Assembly: GCA_965199245.1 (NCBI GenBank)
Contig: CBDAQP010000003.1
Coordinates: 558,001 to 622,000 of the forward strand
Source of the DNA: Carbonatibacter sp965199245
GTDB lineage: Bacteria; Pseudomonadota; Alphaproteobacteria; Kiloniellales; Kiloniellaceae
Direction of reading: 5' to 3'
Length of the DNA: 64,000 nucleotides
A model generated the notes under the pieces. The model did no database searches. It worked only from the letters and a program-made list of their open reading frames with translations, and was not told the origin of the DNA. Positions 54,175 through 63,367 of this stretch are shown here, piece by piece. A program made the position numbers and the translations under genes. Positions within the stretch are counted from its first letter, which is position 1. The number at the start of each line of letters is the position of its first letter.

Positions 54175-56391
54175 ATGACAAAACAGGGGCGGTTGAGAAC
54201 TCTGTTGGTGGCGGTTTTTGGCCTCGTGATCAGCGCGGGCCTCGCCCCCCGAACGCTTCAGGCCCAGAACCCGCCAGTGCGCCCGCCTGCACTGATCAAC
54301 GCGCAAGACATCCAATACGACGAAGATTTAGGGGTGGTCGTCGCACGCGGGCGCGTTGAAATTTCGCATAGCAACAGGATCGTCATCGCCGATCAGGTCT
54401 CCTACAACACCAACAGCGACCTTGTCACCGCCAACGGCAATGTGAGTCTTCTCGAGCCAACAGGCGATGTGATCTTTGCCGATTACGCCGAATTGACCGC
54501 AGACCTCAAGGAAGCCTTTATCAGGGATGTGAAAGTCCTGCTCGCCGACAAAAGCCGTCTGGTCGGCGCAACGGGACAAATGATGCGCACGGGGCGGTCT
54601 GTCCTCCGCAAGGGAGTTTACAGTCCCTGCCTCATCTGTGAAAAAGACCCCAATCCCTTGTGGCAAATCAGGGCGGATAAAGTTATTCACAACAAATCGG
54701 CGCAAACAATTACGTACCATGATGCACGCCTTGAACTTTTCGGGCTTCCTGTCGCCTATACACCGTGGCTCGAGACGCCTGATCCAACCGTCAAAAGGAA
54801 AAGCGGTTTCCTCGCCCCCAAATATCGCAGTACGACGAAACCAAACGGGCAGGCCGTTCAAATTCCCTATTTTTGGGCAATTGACGAGAGTAGCGATTTT
54901 ACGTTCACCCCCTTGTTGACAACCCGTAACGGTCTTGTTGCTGCGGGGCGTTATCAACGTCTGCTCAACAAAGGGACACTGAATGCCGATATCAGTGCAA
55001 CCTACGGGGACAAAACACGACATTCCGGCATCAAAAAAGCCTTTAGGGGACATGCCGACATTGCAGGGCGCTTTGAGCTTGATGACACCTGGCGATGGGG
55101 GCTGGACATCGAACGGGTGAGTGACCCGGACTATCCGGCGCACTATGGCCTGGGGTCTGCTTCAACGACAAGTTCGCTGTTCCTCGAAGGCTTCAGAGGC
55201 CGCAATTTCGCCCGCCTCGACAGCTACAAATTCCAACGATTCAAAGACAGAGGAAATGACAGGGAACTGCCCCTGATTGCCCCACGCCTGCATTATGCCT
55301 TTCAAAGCGAACCCACCGCGACAGGCCTGACCACCCGTTTTGATAGCACAGCCACCCAAATCTCCCGGCGCGAAGGGCGCAACAGGACACAGCTTTCGAC
55401 ACTTGCAGGACTGGAGTTGCCTTATACAGGGCCGTTGGGTGACTCGTACAGGATCACCACACAGCTCCAGGCCGATGCTTCCTACACACGCGACTTTGTC
55501 CCCGGCTTGCCCGCCGTCAATCCACAGGCAACCCATCCAGATAAACGCAGGAAAAATGAGGCAGGCGGGCGATTGTTCCCGAATATGGCAATCGAATGGC
55601 GCTATCCCTTTGTCAACACGAGCAGCAATTTTCTACAAACAATCGAACCGATTGTTCAGGTCGTCGCCGCGCCCGACAGTTCGAGCCGGGACAAAATCCC
55701 CAATGATGATAGCGGCGATTTTGAGTTTGATTATACTTCGATTTTTACCCTCAACCGTTTCAGTGGACGCGACCTCGTCGATCCGGGTACCCGGGCCAAC
55801 TATGGCCTCAAGTGGGGAGCCACAACAAGGCGCGGCGACGGATTAGATTTTATGGTCGCGCAAAGTTACCGTTTCTCGGAAAATTCGTTTTTTGATCGTA
55901 TGAGCGGCATCACCCATGACCAGTCAGATTACGTGGGACACCTGGGACTCCAAACTGCTGAAAATATTGCGATGTCTTATGGGTTTCGCGTTGACAGGGA
56001 AGGAAAAAAATTTAAAAGCAGTGCTCTCAGCCTCAGCGGCGGGCCAAAGGCTCTGCGGGCAAATTTGAATTACCATTACACGCAAGACATCAACCTTGAA
56101 AACGGTCGAGACGTGAGCCAAACAGGAATAAGCGCACGCCTAACAAGCCAGATCACAGAATTTTGGTCAAGCTCCGCATATGTGGCGCGGAATTTCAGAA
56201 CCAGGAAAACAACCGGAAGCACATTCAGTATTACCTACCGGGATGAATGCCTCACAATCGCCACAAATGCGACGAGAAACTTTTTACGCAATACCAAAAA
56301 TGAAACCGTCTATACCGTGCAGTTCATCTTTAAACACCTCGGAGAGCTGCAAACCCTGTCCCATCGGGATCGGGACAAAAAAAGACGATAA
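54175..56391 (+). CDS. lptD: LPS-assembly outer-membrane protein LptD
   Basis: 738 residues. Places LPS in the outer leaflet of the outer membrane together with LptE. Signal peptide (LLVAVFGLVISAGLAPRTLQAQ), an N-terminal OstA/LptA-like jellyroll (INAQDIQYDEDLGVVVARGRV to about residue 180), then a large beta-barrel. A Cys pair CLIC follows the jellyroll and a single Cys (RDEC) lies near the C-terminus, fewer than the four of E. coli LptD, so the disulfide arrangement must differ. surA, its folding chaperone, follows directly. Confidence 0.93.
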   Translation: MTKQGRLRTLLVAVFGLVISAGLAPRTLQAQNPPVRPPALINAQDIQYDEDLGVVVARGRVEISHSNRIVIADQVSYNTNSDLVTANGNVSLLEPTGDVIFADYAELTADLKEAFIRDVKVLLADKSRLVGATGQMMRTGRSVLRKGVYSPCLICEKDPNPLWQIRADKVIHNKSAQTITYHDARLELFGLPVAYTPWLETPDPTVKRKSGFLAPKYRSTTKPNGQAVQIPYFWAIDESSDFTFTPLLTTRNGLVAAGRYQRLLNKGTLNADISATYGDKTRHSGIKKAFRGHADIAGRFELDDTWRWGLDIERVSDPDYPAHYGLGSASTTSSLFLEGFRGRNFARLDSYKFQRFKDRGNDRELPLIAPRLHYAFQSEPTATGLTTRFDSTATQISRREGRNRTQLSTLAGLELPYTGPLGDSYRITTQLQADASYTRDFVPGLPAVNPQATHPDKRRKNEAGGRLFPNMAIEWRYPFVNTSSNFLQTIEPIVQVVAAPDSSSRDKIPNDDSGDFEFDYTSIFTLNRFSGRDLVDPGTRANYGLKWGATTRRGDGLDFMVAQSYRFSENSFFDRMSGITHDQSDYVGHLGLQTAENIAMSYGFRVDREGKKFKSSALSLSGGPKALRANLNYHYTQDINLENGRDVSQTGISARLTSQITEFWSSSAYVARNFRTRKTTGSTFSITYRDECLTIATNATRNFLRNTKNETVYTVQFIFKHLGELQTLSHRDRDKKRR

Positions 56392-56402
56392 AGGACTCTC
56401 GC

Positions 56403-57644
56403 ATGACACCGATAAAATACCTTCTTTTTGTTGCACTCCTGTCGGTTCCAGTTCCGCTCTGGGCACAGGCTCAAACAACCCTGCGCCCCGTTGCCGTTGT
56501 CAATGATGATATTATTTCACTCGTCGATGTCATTCAGCGCAGTCGCCTGTCGATTATCGGAAGCCAACAGCAACTCAGTCCACAACAGGAACAACAGCTT
56601 TTGAACAGAACACTCAAAAACATGATTGATGACCAGATTAAAATACAAGAGGCCGAACGCCTGGGAATTGTCATCGCGCAGGACGAACTGGATCAAACCC
56701 TTAACAATGTTGCCAGCCGCAACAATCAGAGTGCCGACCAGGTTTTGGCAACACTCAAGGCCGCAGGCATCCACAAAACGACACTTTTTAACCAATTTCG
56801 CGCCGAATTGGCGTGGATTAAGGTCGTGCGCCGCGAAATTGACCGTGAGGTTGTCATCAGCGCAGCAGAAATTGATGCTGTTATGACTGAGATTGAAAAA
56901 ACAGGGTCAGGGGTCGAAAAAAGAGTCTTTGAAATTTTTCTTCCCCTCGGGCGTGATGCGCGCGAAAGTGACATCAGGTCGCAGGCTCGCGCACTGATGT
57001 CAGAACTTGAAAACGGTGCAAATTTCGGGGCTGTCGCCCGCAGTACCTCCCGCGCGGCCAGCGCGAATTTTGGCGGTGATCTGGGCTGGATTCAAGTTGG
57101 ACAACTGCCCGGGGAACTCCGGCAAGCCGTGAGAGATGCCCGCCCGGATACCTTGATCGGCCCCCTTCAAACAGGGGCGGGATTTTATATCCTCACGGTT
57201 CGGGGTGAACGCACGACATCACACGACACAAAATTTGATCTTGTCCGTCTGTCCGTTGCCCGCGACCCTGCGGCTGACTTTACAACACAACAAGCCGCCG
57301 AAGCTCGCATTGCAGCATTAGAGCGCGCCACTAACAGCTGTACCGAGGCCAGGGATTACGCGCAAAATCCCGAAAACAAAGGCTCAAAAAATCTTGGAAT
57401 TATTGCGTTGAACGACATAGACAGCAGTGCACAAGAGGCCATTAAGGATCTTCAAGCCGGTCAAAAAACAGCTGTTATCACCACAGAAAACAGCCTCGAC
57501 CTCTACTACGTCTGTGGGCGGCAAGACAACGGCATCAACCGACTTGACATCGAACAAAAGCTACGGAACGATCGGCTCAATATTCTGGCGGAAAAATACC
57601 TCCAGGATCTCCGTAAAAACGCAAATATTGATCTTCGCCTCTAG
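56403..57644 (+). CDS. surA: Periplasmic chaperone / peptidyl-prolyl isomerase SurA
   Basis: 413 residues. Escorts unfolded barrel proteins, LptD among them, to the BAM complex. Signal peptide ends near VPLWAQA; the SurA N-terminal domain has VNDDIISLVDVIQRSRL; one parvulin domain is clear (EIFLPLGRDA ... GGDLGWIQVGQLPGEL ... GAGFYILTVRGER, about 165-265). Only one recognisable parvulin domain is present, as in many alphaproteobacterial SurA proteins. It lies 11 bases after lptD and 15 before pdxA. Confidence 0.9.
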   Translation: MTPIKYLLFVALLSVPVPLWAQAQTTLRPVAVVNDDIISLVDVIQRSRLSIIGSQQQLSPQQEQQLLNRTLKNMIDDQIKIQEAERLGIVIAQDELDQTLNNVASRNNQSADQVLATLKAAGIHKTTLFNQFRAELAWIKVVRREIDREVVISAAEIDAVMTEIEKTGSGVEKRVFEIFLPLGRDARESDIRSQARALMSELENGANFGAVARSTSRAASANFGGDLGWIQVGQLPGELRQAVRDARPDTLIGPLQTGAGFYILTVRGERTTSHDTKFDLVRLSVARDPAADFTTQQAAEARIAALERATNSCTEARDYAQNPENKGSKNLGIIALNDIDSSAQEAIKDLQAGQKTAVITTENSLDLYYVCGRQDNGINRLDIEQKLRNDRLNILAEKYLQDLRKNANIDLRL

Positions 57645-57659
57645 CTTGGGAGGATTGTC

Positions 57660-58673
57660 ATGACTCCACTTGCTGTAACAATGGGCGACCCTGCGGGAAT
57701 AGGGGGTGAGTTGACCTTGCGGGCGTGGTTGGCCCGTCGCAATGATCGGCCTTTTTTCGTGATTGACCACCCCACACGTCTGGCAGGTTTGGCTCAAAAA
57801 CTGGGGTGGGAGGTTCCCATTGCGTCCGTTTGCTCTCTCAGCGATGTGACCAACATCCACCCACAGGCCCTCGCCGTTCTTCCACTGCCTGAACGATCTG
57901 ACAAACAAACGGCTGGAGACGATACGCGGCAAGATGCGCAGGATACATTGCAATCAATTGAATGGGCCGTGCGTTTCGTACAAAATGGACAGGCATCGGC
58001 CCTCGTGACCAATCCCATCACCAAGGCCGCTCTCTATGAGGTCGGCTTTGCCTATCCCGGTCATACCGAATACCTCGGCGCACTGGGACGAAGTGCACAG
58101 CCACCGGTCATGATGCTGGTCAGCCCACGGTTGCGCGTCGTCCCCGTCACGGTTCACCTGTCCCTACGCGATGCGCTCAAACAGCTGGATCGTGACTTGT
58201 TACGCCAAACCATTCTGACAACGCACAAGGCTCTGCAAACAGATTTCGGGATTGTGTCCCCCCGGATCGCCGTTGCCGGATTGAACCCTCATGCGGGAGA
58301 AAACGGCACCATGGGGTGCGAAGAAAACAACATCATCGCCCCTGTTGTGGCTGCCTGTATCCGCGACGGCTTGATGCTGTCCGGCCCCCTGCCAGCGGAT
58401 AGCCTGTTTCATGCCCGCGCACGCGAAGGTTACGACGTTGCCCTGTGCATGTACCACGACCAGGCTCTTATCCCGCTCAAGACCCTGGATTTTGATCGGG
58501 GGGTCAATGTTACGCTTGGCTTGTCCTTTATCCGCACGTCCCCCGACCACGGGACGGCCCGCGACATTGCCGGACAAGGCCGGGCCAACCCATCGAGTTT
58601 CCTCGCTGCGCTGGAAACCGCGTGGACAATGGCTCACAACCGCCAGATGCCCCAAAAGACGACAACAGTATGA
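57660..58673 (+). CDS. pdxA: 4-hydroxythreonine-4-phosphate dehydrogenase
   Basis: 337 residues. NAD-dependent, zinc-containing; supplies the amine substrate of PdxJ. Seen: VTMGDPAGIGGELTLRA, LVTNPITKAALY, GHTEYLG, metal-site histidines in VTVHLSLRDA, LNPHAGENG and MYHDQALIPLK, and GTARDIAGQGRANPSS. GGAGG lies 6 bases upstream of the ATG. Its stop overlaps the rsmA start (ATGA). Confidence 0.96.
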   Translation: MTPLAVTMGDPAGIGGELTLRAWLARRNDRPFFVIDHPTRLAGLAQKLGWEVPIASVCSLSDVTNIHPQALAVLPLPERSDKQTAGDDTRQDAQDTLQSIEWAVRFVQNGQASALVTNPITKAALYEVGFAYPGHTEYLGALGRSAQPPVMMLVSPRLRVVPVTVHLSLRDALKQLDRDLLRQTILTTHKALQTDFGIVSPRIAVAGLNPHAGENGTMGCEENNIIAPVVAACIRDGLMLSGPLPADSLFHARAREGYDVALCMYHDQALIPLKTLDFDRGVNVTLGLSFIRTSPDHGTARDIAGQGRANPSSFLAALETAWTMAHNRQMPQKTTTV

Positions 58674-59548
58674 AAAACAGGGGCGAAAATGATGATAAAA
58701 AAGCGGACTTGCCGCCGCTCGGGGAGGTCATCCGTACCCATGGTCTGGTCGCGAAAAAATCGTTGGGACAAAATTTTCTGCGTGACCTTAACCTGACACG
58801 ACGCATCGCGCGGGCAGGCGGCCCACTGGACAGCGGCACAATCATTGAAATTGGCCCCGGCCCGGGCGGCCTGACCCGCGCCCTGCTGATGGAGGGAGCG
58901 CAGTCGCTTGTCGTGGTTGAAAAAGACCACCGCTGTCTAAGAGCCCTCGCGGAAATCAAAGCTGTCTGGCCCGAGCGACTCCACATTATTTCTGGCGATG
59001 CAATGAAATGTGACTGGGACAATCACCCACCGCCGCGCCGTCTTATCGCCAACCTGCCCTATAATATTGCAACGCCTCTGCTCATCGGCTGGTTGAAAGA
59101 CATTGCCCACAACCCACAAAAATTCGCCAGTCTGACCCTGATGTTCCAGAAAGAAGTCGCCATGCGACTGGTTGCGCCCCCACAGACACGCACCTATGGG
59201 CGGTTATCGGTTCTCACACAGTGGCTGTGCCGGACAGAATTGTTATTCGATATTTCACCCAATGCCTTCGTACCCGCACCCAAAGTGACCTCAAGCGTGA
59301 TCCGCCTCACTCCGCGCGACAACCCCCTTGCACCCGCGCGGCTGGCAACACTTGAAAAAATTACAGAGGCAACCTTTGGCAAGCGGCGCAAAATGCTCCG
59401 CCAGAGTTTAAAATCCCTCTGCCCCGACAGCCCACTCCTCATCCAAAGGGCCGGACTCAATGAAACGGCCCGCGCAGAAGACCTCTCTGTAACCGATTTT
59501 TGTCGGCTGGCAGACTGTTTTCATCGTCTCAAAAAACAGTCACTCTGA
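58670..59548 (+). CDS. rsmA: 16S rRNA dimethyladenosine transferase RsmA/KsgA
   Basis: 292 residues. Dimethylates A1518 and A1519 in the 3' hairpin of 16S rRNA; its loss gives kasugamycin resistance. Seen: KKSLGQNFLRD, SAM motif EIGPGPGGLTRAL, NLPYNIATPLL (catalytic N-L-P-Y), FVPAPKVTSSVIRL. I start at the ATG at 58670, which overlaps the pdxA stop; the upstream opening at 58622 lies inside pdxA. Its end overlaps the convergent gmk by 9 bases. Confidence 0.95.
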   Translation: MKNRGENDDKKADLPPLGEVIRTHGLVAKKSLGQNFLRDLNLTRRIARAGGPLDSGTIIEIGPGPGGLTRALLMEGAQSLVVVEKDHRCLRALAEIKAVWPERLHIISGDAMKCDWDNHPPPRRLIANLPYNIATPLLIGWLKDIAHNPQKFASLTLMFQKEVAMRLVAPPQTRTYGRLSVLTQWLCRTELLFDISPNAFVPAPKVTSSVIRLTPRDNPLAPARLATLEKITEATFGKRRKMLRQSLKSLCPDSPLLIQRAGLNETARAEDLSVTDFCRLADCFHRLKKQSL

Positions 59549-60169
59549 AAACCGCAAATCATTGACAAAATCAGATAGACCCTGGCGGCGGTCGCGTTTC
59601 AAACGCTCGGCCCGTAGAATTGCCTGAACGTCAACGACAGACTGTTCAATATCATTGTTGATAATGATGTAATCATATTCGGGCCAATGGCTCATTTCAT
59701 CTGCGGCCTTGGCCATGCGCTTGCGCACAACCGCCGCGCTATCCTGCGCCCGAGCGAAAAGACGACGTTCCAGTTCTGCCAGGGATGGGGGCAGGATAAA
59801 GACCCGCACAATATCGTTTGGAGCCTTTGCCGCGACCTGCTGTGTTCCCTGCCAGTCAATGTCAAACAAAACGTCTTTGCCTCTGTTCAGGCTGTCTTCG
59901 ACAGCCTGGCGCGGGGTTCCGTAAAAGTTCTCGAAGACCGTGGCGTATTCAAGCATCTGATCCTGCCGCACCATCTCATAAAAATCATCCCGGGTGACAA
60001 AATAATAATCCGTACCGTCCACCTCCCCGGGGCGTTTCTGACGCGTTGTTGCCGAAACAGACAGCAACAAACGCTGTTCACGCGCCAACAATGCACGGGA
60101 AATAGTGCTTTTCCCCGCGCCGGACGGGGAAGAGAGAACCAACATTAAACCACGGTTTTCCAGCATCAA
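59540..60169 (-). CDS. gmk: Guanylate kinase
   Basis: 209 residues. Phosphorylates GMP to GDP. P-loop SSPSGAGKST near the N-terminus, RQKRPGEVDGTDYYFVTRDDF (GMP-binding), LFDIDWQGTQQV and the lid region. Convergent with rsmA (9-base overlap) and 33 bases after yicC, a frequent pairing. Confidence 0.96.
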   Translation of the reverse strand: MMLENRGLMLVLSSPSGAGKSTISRALLAREQRLLLSVSATTRQKRPGEVDGTDYYFVTRDDFYEMVRQDQMLEYATVFENFYGTPRQAVEDSLNRGKDVLFDIDWQGTQQVAAKAPNDIVRVFILPPSLAELERRLFARAQDSAAVVRKRMAKAADEMSHWPEYDYIIINNDIEQSVVDVQAILRAERLKRDRRQGLSDFVNDLRFSE

Positions 60170-60202
60170 AATACCCTACGCTCAAGGAATAAAAATAAGG
60201 GG

Positions 60203-61090
60203 TTATTCCATATTTTGAACCTGTTCACGCAGTTGTTCAATCCGCGCTTTGAGGTCAATACCAAGGCGCGTCAGATCAAGATCAGACGACTTGGAACACA
60301 GCGTATTGGCTTCACGGTTAAATTCCTGACAAAGAAAATCGAGACGCCGCCCACAGGGGCCACCTGCCCCCAGCAGATCACGCGCTGTTTCAATATGGGC
60401 CGCCAGACGGTCTAGTTCCTCGCGAATATCAGCCTTTGCTACCAATAACGCGACCTCTTGCGCCAAACGATCTGGCGAAAGTGCGACCTCCTGGCCCAGT
60501 AATTCATCCAGGCGACGGTGTAAACTGTCCCTCATCGCCTGTGGCGTGACAGATTCGAGAGCCACTGCCTGCGCATGAAGGGCCTCAATATCATCCAGAC
60601 AGCCTGTGATCATCGCCCCAATCTGCCGCCCCTCCTGCCGGCGTGCGCATTCCAGCTGGCTCAGTGCATCCGCCAGACTGCGGATCAAGGCATCCTGCAA
60701 AGCCGCGCACTGTTCCACGCTGTCTTCCTGTTCAGTCTGAACAATCACCCCACGCAGAGACAAGAGCGCATCCATTGATAGCGGCGGCAGGCCTTCATCG
60801 CATTGCAAACGGCGAGACAGGGTGAGAATTTGGCTTAAAATATCCTGATTTAGCTCTGTTTGACTTTCACGTGCACGCATGTTCAGGTGCAGGGAGACTT
60901 GGATCGCTCCGCGCTTGAATCGCTGTGAAACAGCCTTGCGAATCCGGGGATCAAGGCTCTCAAACCCCGGGGGAAGACGCAAACGCAAATCCAGACCCTT
61001 GCTATTGACGGCACGTAATTCCCAACTCCAGCTGTCACCATCACACGCACCATCAAAACGGGCAAAACCTGTCATACTCTGAAGGGTCAT
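60203..61090 (-). CDS. yicC: YicC-family endoribonuclease
   Basis: 295 residues. E. coli YicC (RnaYC) is an endoribonuclease affecting small-RNA stability. Family marks: SMTGFARFDG at the start, WELRAVNSKGLDLRLRLP, and the C-terminal GRRLDFLCQEFNREANTL. The ATG at 61090 has GGGAG at a good distance; the frame also opens at the GTG just before it. It leads into gmk. Confidence 0.92.
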   Translation of the reverse strand: MTLQSMTGFARFDGACDGDSWSWELRAVNSKGLDLRLRLPPGFESLDPRIRKAVSQRFKRGAIQVSLHLNMRARESQTELNQDILSQILTLSRRLQCDEGLPPLSMDALLSLRGVIVQTEQEDSVEQCAALQDALIRSLADALSQLECARRQEGRQIGAMITGCLDDIEALHAQAVALESVTPQAMRDSLHRRLDELLGQEVALSPDRLAQEVALLVAKADIREELDRLAAHIETARDLLGAGGPCGRRLDFLCQEFNREANTLCSKSSDLDLTRLGIDLKARIEQLREQVQNME

Positions 61091-61188
61091 CACATCTCCC
61101 TTAAAAATTGGTCATCATCACTGCATTCTACAGGCCAAGACCAACAAGACAAGGAAACCGGGGCCGGCCGAGACAAGGAAAAAAATAA

Positions 61189-61986
61189 ATGCCGACAAGA
61201 CCACGAACCATTTTCATCACTGGGGCCTCCAGCGGAATCGGCGCAAGCCTTGCCCGCCATTACGCCGCCCCGGGCTGTACCCTGTACCTGAATGGGCGTG
61301 ATCAGGGCCGTCTGGAACAAGTCTGCGAAGACTGTCGCACAAAGGGCGCGGTGGCTCAACATCTTGTGCTCTGCGTCAACGACAAAACCGGGATGGAACA
61401 GCGCATCCGCGCTCTGGATCAAAGAACGCCCCTTGATCTGGTCATTGCCAATGCCGGAATTTCTGGCGGTGTCGGCAGTGTTGGCGACGAAGACCCTGCA
61501 CAGGTTCGGGCCATTTTTGACACCAATATCACAGGTGTCCTCAATAGTATTTTACCGATTCTGCCTGCCTTCAAAGCCCGGGGCAGAGGACAACTCGCGA
61601 TTGTGTCGTCACTAGCAGGGTTCAAGGGCCTGCCCACAGCCCCGGCCTACTGCGCCACCAAAGCCGCTGTCAGAGTATGGGGGGAGGGCTTACGCCTGTC
61701 ACTTGCGCCGCACAATATTCGGGTGTCGGTCATTACCCCCGGATTTGTCATCAGCCGCATGACCGCCGTCAATCAATTTAAAATGCCCTTTCTAATGCCC
61801 GCAGAAGACGCCGCCCGCCGCATCGCCCGGGGGCTGGAACGCAACCAGGCACGGATTGCCTTTCCCTGGCCCCTTGCCATCGCAACGCAACTCTTCGGCT
61901 TGCTCCCCCCAGGCCTGTCTGACTGGATCAGCACCCGACTGCCTGCAAAGGAGCGAGCGACAAAAAGGAAGCCACCAGAATATTGA
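61189..61986 (+). CDS. Short-chain dehydrogenase/reductase
   Basis: 265 residues, classical SDR. Cofactor loop TGASSGIG at residues 11-18, NAG at 88-90, catalytic Ser around S140, and Y154-x3-K158 (YCATK). The C-terminal ~60 residues (with FPWPLAIATQLFGLLPP, hydrophobic) resemble membrane-associated SDRs acting on lipids, but the substrate is not readable. It is transcribed alone between the divergent yicC and the convergent infA, and its stop codon abuts that of infA with no gap. Confidence 0.85.
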   Translation: MPTRPRTIFITGASSGIGASLARHYAAPGCTLYLNGRDQGRLEQVCEDCRTKGAVAQHLVLCVNDKTGMEQRIRALDQRTPLDLVIANAGISGGVGSVGDEDPAQVRAIFDTNITGVLNSILPILPAFKARGRGQLAIVSSLAGFKGLPTAPAYCATKAAVRVWGEGLRLSLAPHNIRVSVITPGFVISRMTAVNQFKMPFLMPAEDAARRIARGLERNQARIAFPWPLAIATQLFGLLPPGLSDWISTRLPAKERATKRKPPEY

Positions 61987-62205
61987 CTATTTATGACGGA
62001 AAGTAATCCGCCCCTTTGTCAGGTCATAAGGAGTCATTTCGACATCGACGCGATCCCCAACCATAGTGCGAATGCGGAATTTACGCATTTTCCCACCAGT
62101 GTGTGCGATAATTTCGTGTCCGTTTTCCAACTCAACACGAAAGGTCGCATTGGGGAGCTTTTCCGTCACAATACCGCTAAATTCGAGAAGTTCTTCCTTC
62201 GCCAT
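61987..62205 (-). CDS. infA: Translation initiation factor IF-1
   Basis: 72 residues, the exact usual length. OB-fold protein that binds the ribosomal A site during initiation. Clear family sequence: LPNATFRVELENGHEI, AHTGGKMRKFRIR, VDVEMTPYDLTKGRI. It stands alone between mltG and the SDR gene. Confidence 0.97.
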   Translation of the reverse strand: MAKEELLEFSGIVTEKLPNATFRVELENGHEIIAHTGGKMRKFRIRTMVGDRVDVEMTPYDLTKGRITFRHK

Positions 62206-62273
62206 TCACCTTTGCCTTTCTGCTCACAGCTTTCGCCAGACACTACTGATCTGCACCGAAAGGTCAACGCCTT

Positions 62274-63341
62274 TCACCTGTTGCCTGTGCTGTTCTGGCC
62301 TTTCTCTTTGCGCTGGCGTTCAATTTTTCGCCACTGAACAACATTTTTATTATGTTCGCGCAGAGTGCGCGCGAAAGCATGACCCCCTGTCCCATCGGCA
62401 ACAAAATAAAAATAATCGCTTTTGACGGGATTGAGAACTGCCTCAATCGCCGCGCGGCCTGCATTGGCAATAGGAGTCGGGGGCAAACGATCAATGAGAT
62501 AGGTGTTATAGGGCGTAGGTGTTTTCAGGTCTTTTTTGCTCAGGGGGCGATCCAAAGCCCGACGCCCTCCCGTCACACCATAAGAAACGGTGGGATCAGA
62601 CTGCAACCGCATCCCCCGCCGGAGGCGATTGAGAAAAACGCTCGCGACCAGAGGCCGTTCATGCGCCTGTGCCGTTTCCTTTTCAACAATCGAAGCCAGG
62701 ATCACGGCGTCTTCCGGAGTCTGGAGCGGCAGATCAGCCTGTCGGCTTGGCCAGCGTTGCGCCAAAAAATTTTCCTGCGCACGCACCATCCGATCTACTA
62801 AAGCCTGGCGTCTTTCCCCCCGCACAACATGCCAGGTGTCGGGCAAAAGCGTCCCCTCCGCCGGAACAGAGGTCAATTCTCCCGTCAAAAACTCATGCGC
62901 CCGCACCCGTGCCAGGACCTCCGCGACACGCAAACCTTCGGGAATAGTGATGCTGTAACTAACTTCGCGCCCTTGTTGCAAAATCAGGGCAACCTGTTGC
63001 GATGACGCACCCGCAGGAAAGGAAAAATCACCCGCTTTCAAACTTTGCGCCCGGCCCTGCACATGCAAGGCCAAACGAAACAGTAAGGCATTCTCAATCA
63101 CCCCTCGCCGTTCCAACAATCCCGCAATCGCTGCCAATCCGGCACCCTTCGGAATCGTGACAATGGTCTCCTGTGCCAGCGGGCCGGGGGCGCGGAATTT
63201 TTGCTGTCCCCACAAAAAACCGCCAATGACAAAGGCCACACCGCCTGAAAGGAGAAGAAAAAACACAAGAATACAGCGCAAAAGGCCACGCTCTTTCTGC
63301 CCACCCTTTTTTTGCTCAGGGAGTGGGCCGTCTTGCGTCAT
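62274..63341 (-). CDS. mltG: Endolytic murein transglycosylase MltG
   Basis: 355 residues. Cuts nascent glycan strands at the inner membrane, ending peptidoglycan chain growth. One N-terminal membrane helix (about residues 20-44), then a LysM-like region (ETIVTIPKGAGLAAIAGLL) and the YceG catalytic domain with the catalytic Glu in ASIVEKET, and LQSDPTVSYG, TPYNTYLIDRLPPTPIANAG and DYFYFVADGTGGHAF. It lies 26 bases after fabF, a widely conserved pairing. Confidence 0.95.
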   Translation of the reverse strand: MTQDGPLPEQKKGGQKERGLLRCILVFFLLLSGGVAFVIGGFLWGQQKFRAPGPLAQETIVTIPKGAGLAAIAGLLERRGVIENALLFRLALHVQGRAQSLKAGDFSFPAGASSQQVALILQQGREVSYSITIPEGLRVAEVLARVRAHEFLTGELTSVPAEGTLLPDTWHVVRGERRQALVDRMVRAQENFLAQRWPSRQADLPLQTPEDAVILASIVEKETAQAHERPLVASVFLNRLRRGMRLQSDPTVSYGVTGGRRALDRPLSKKDLKTPTPYNTYLIDRLPPTPIANAGRAAIEAVLNPVKSDYFYFVADGTGGHAFARTLREHNKNVVQWRKIERQRKEKGQNSTGNR

Positions 63342-63367
63342 GACTCTCTACTCAAAAAAGAAGAAAC

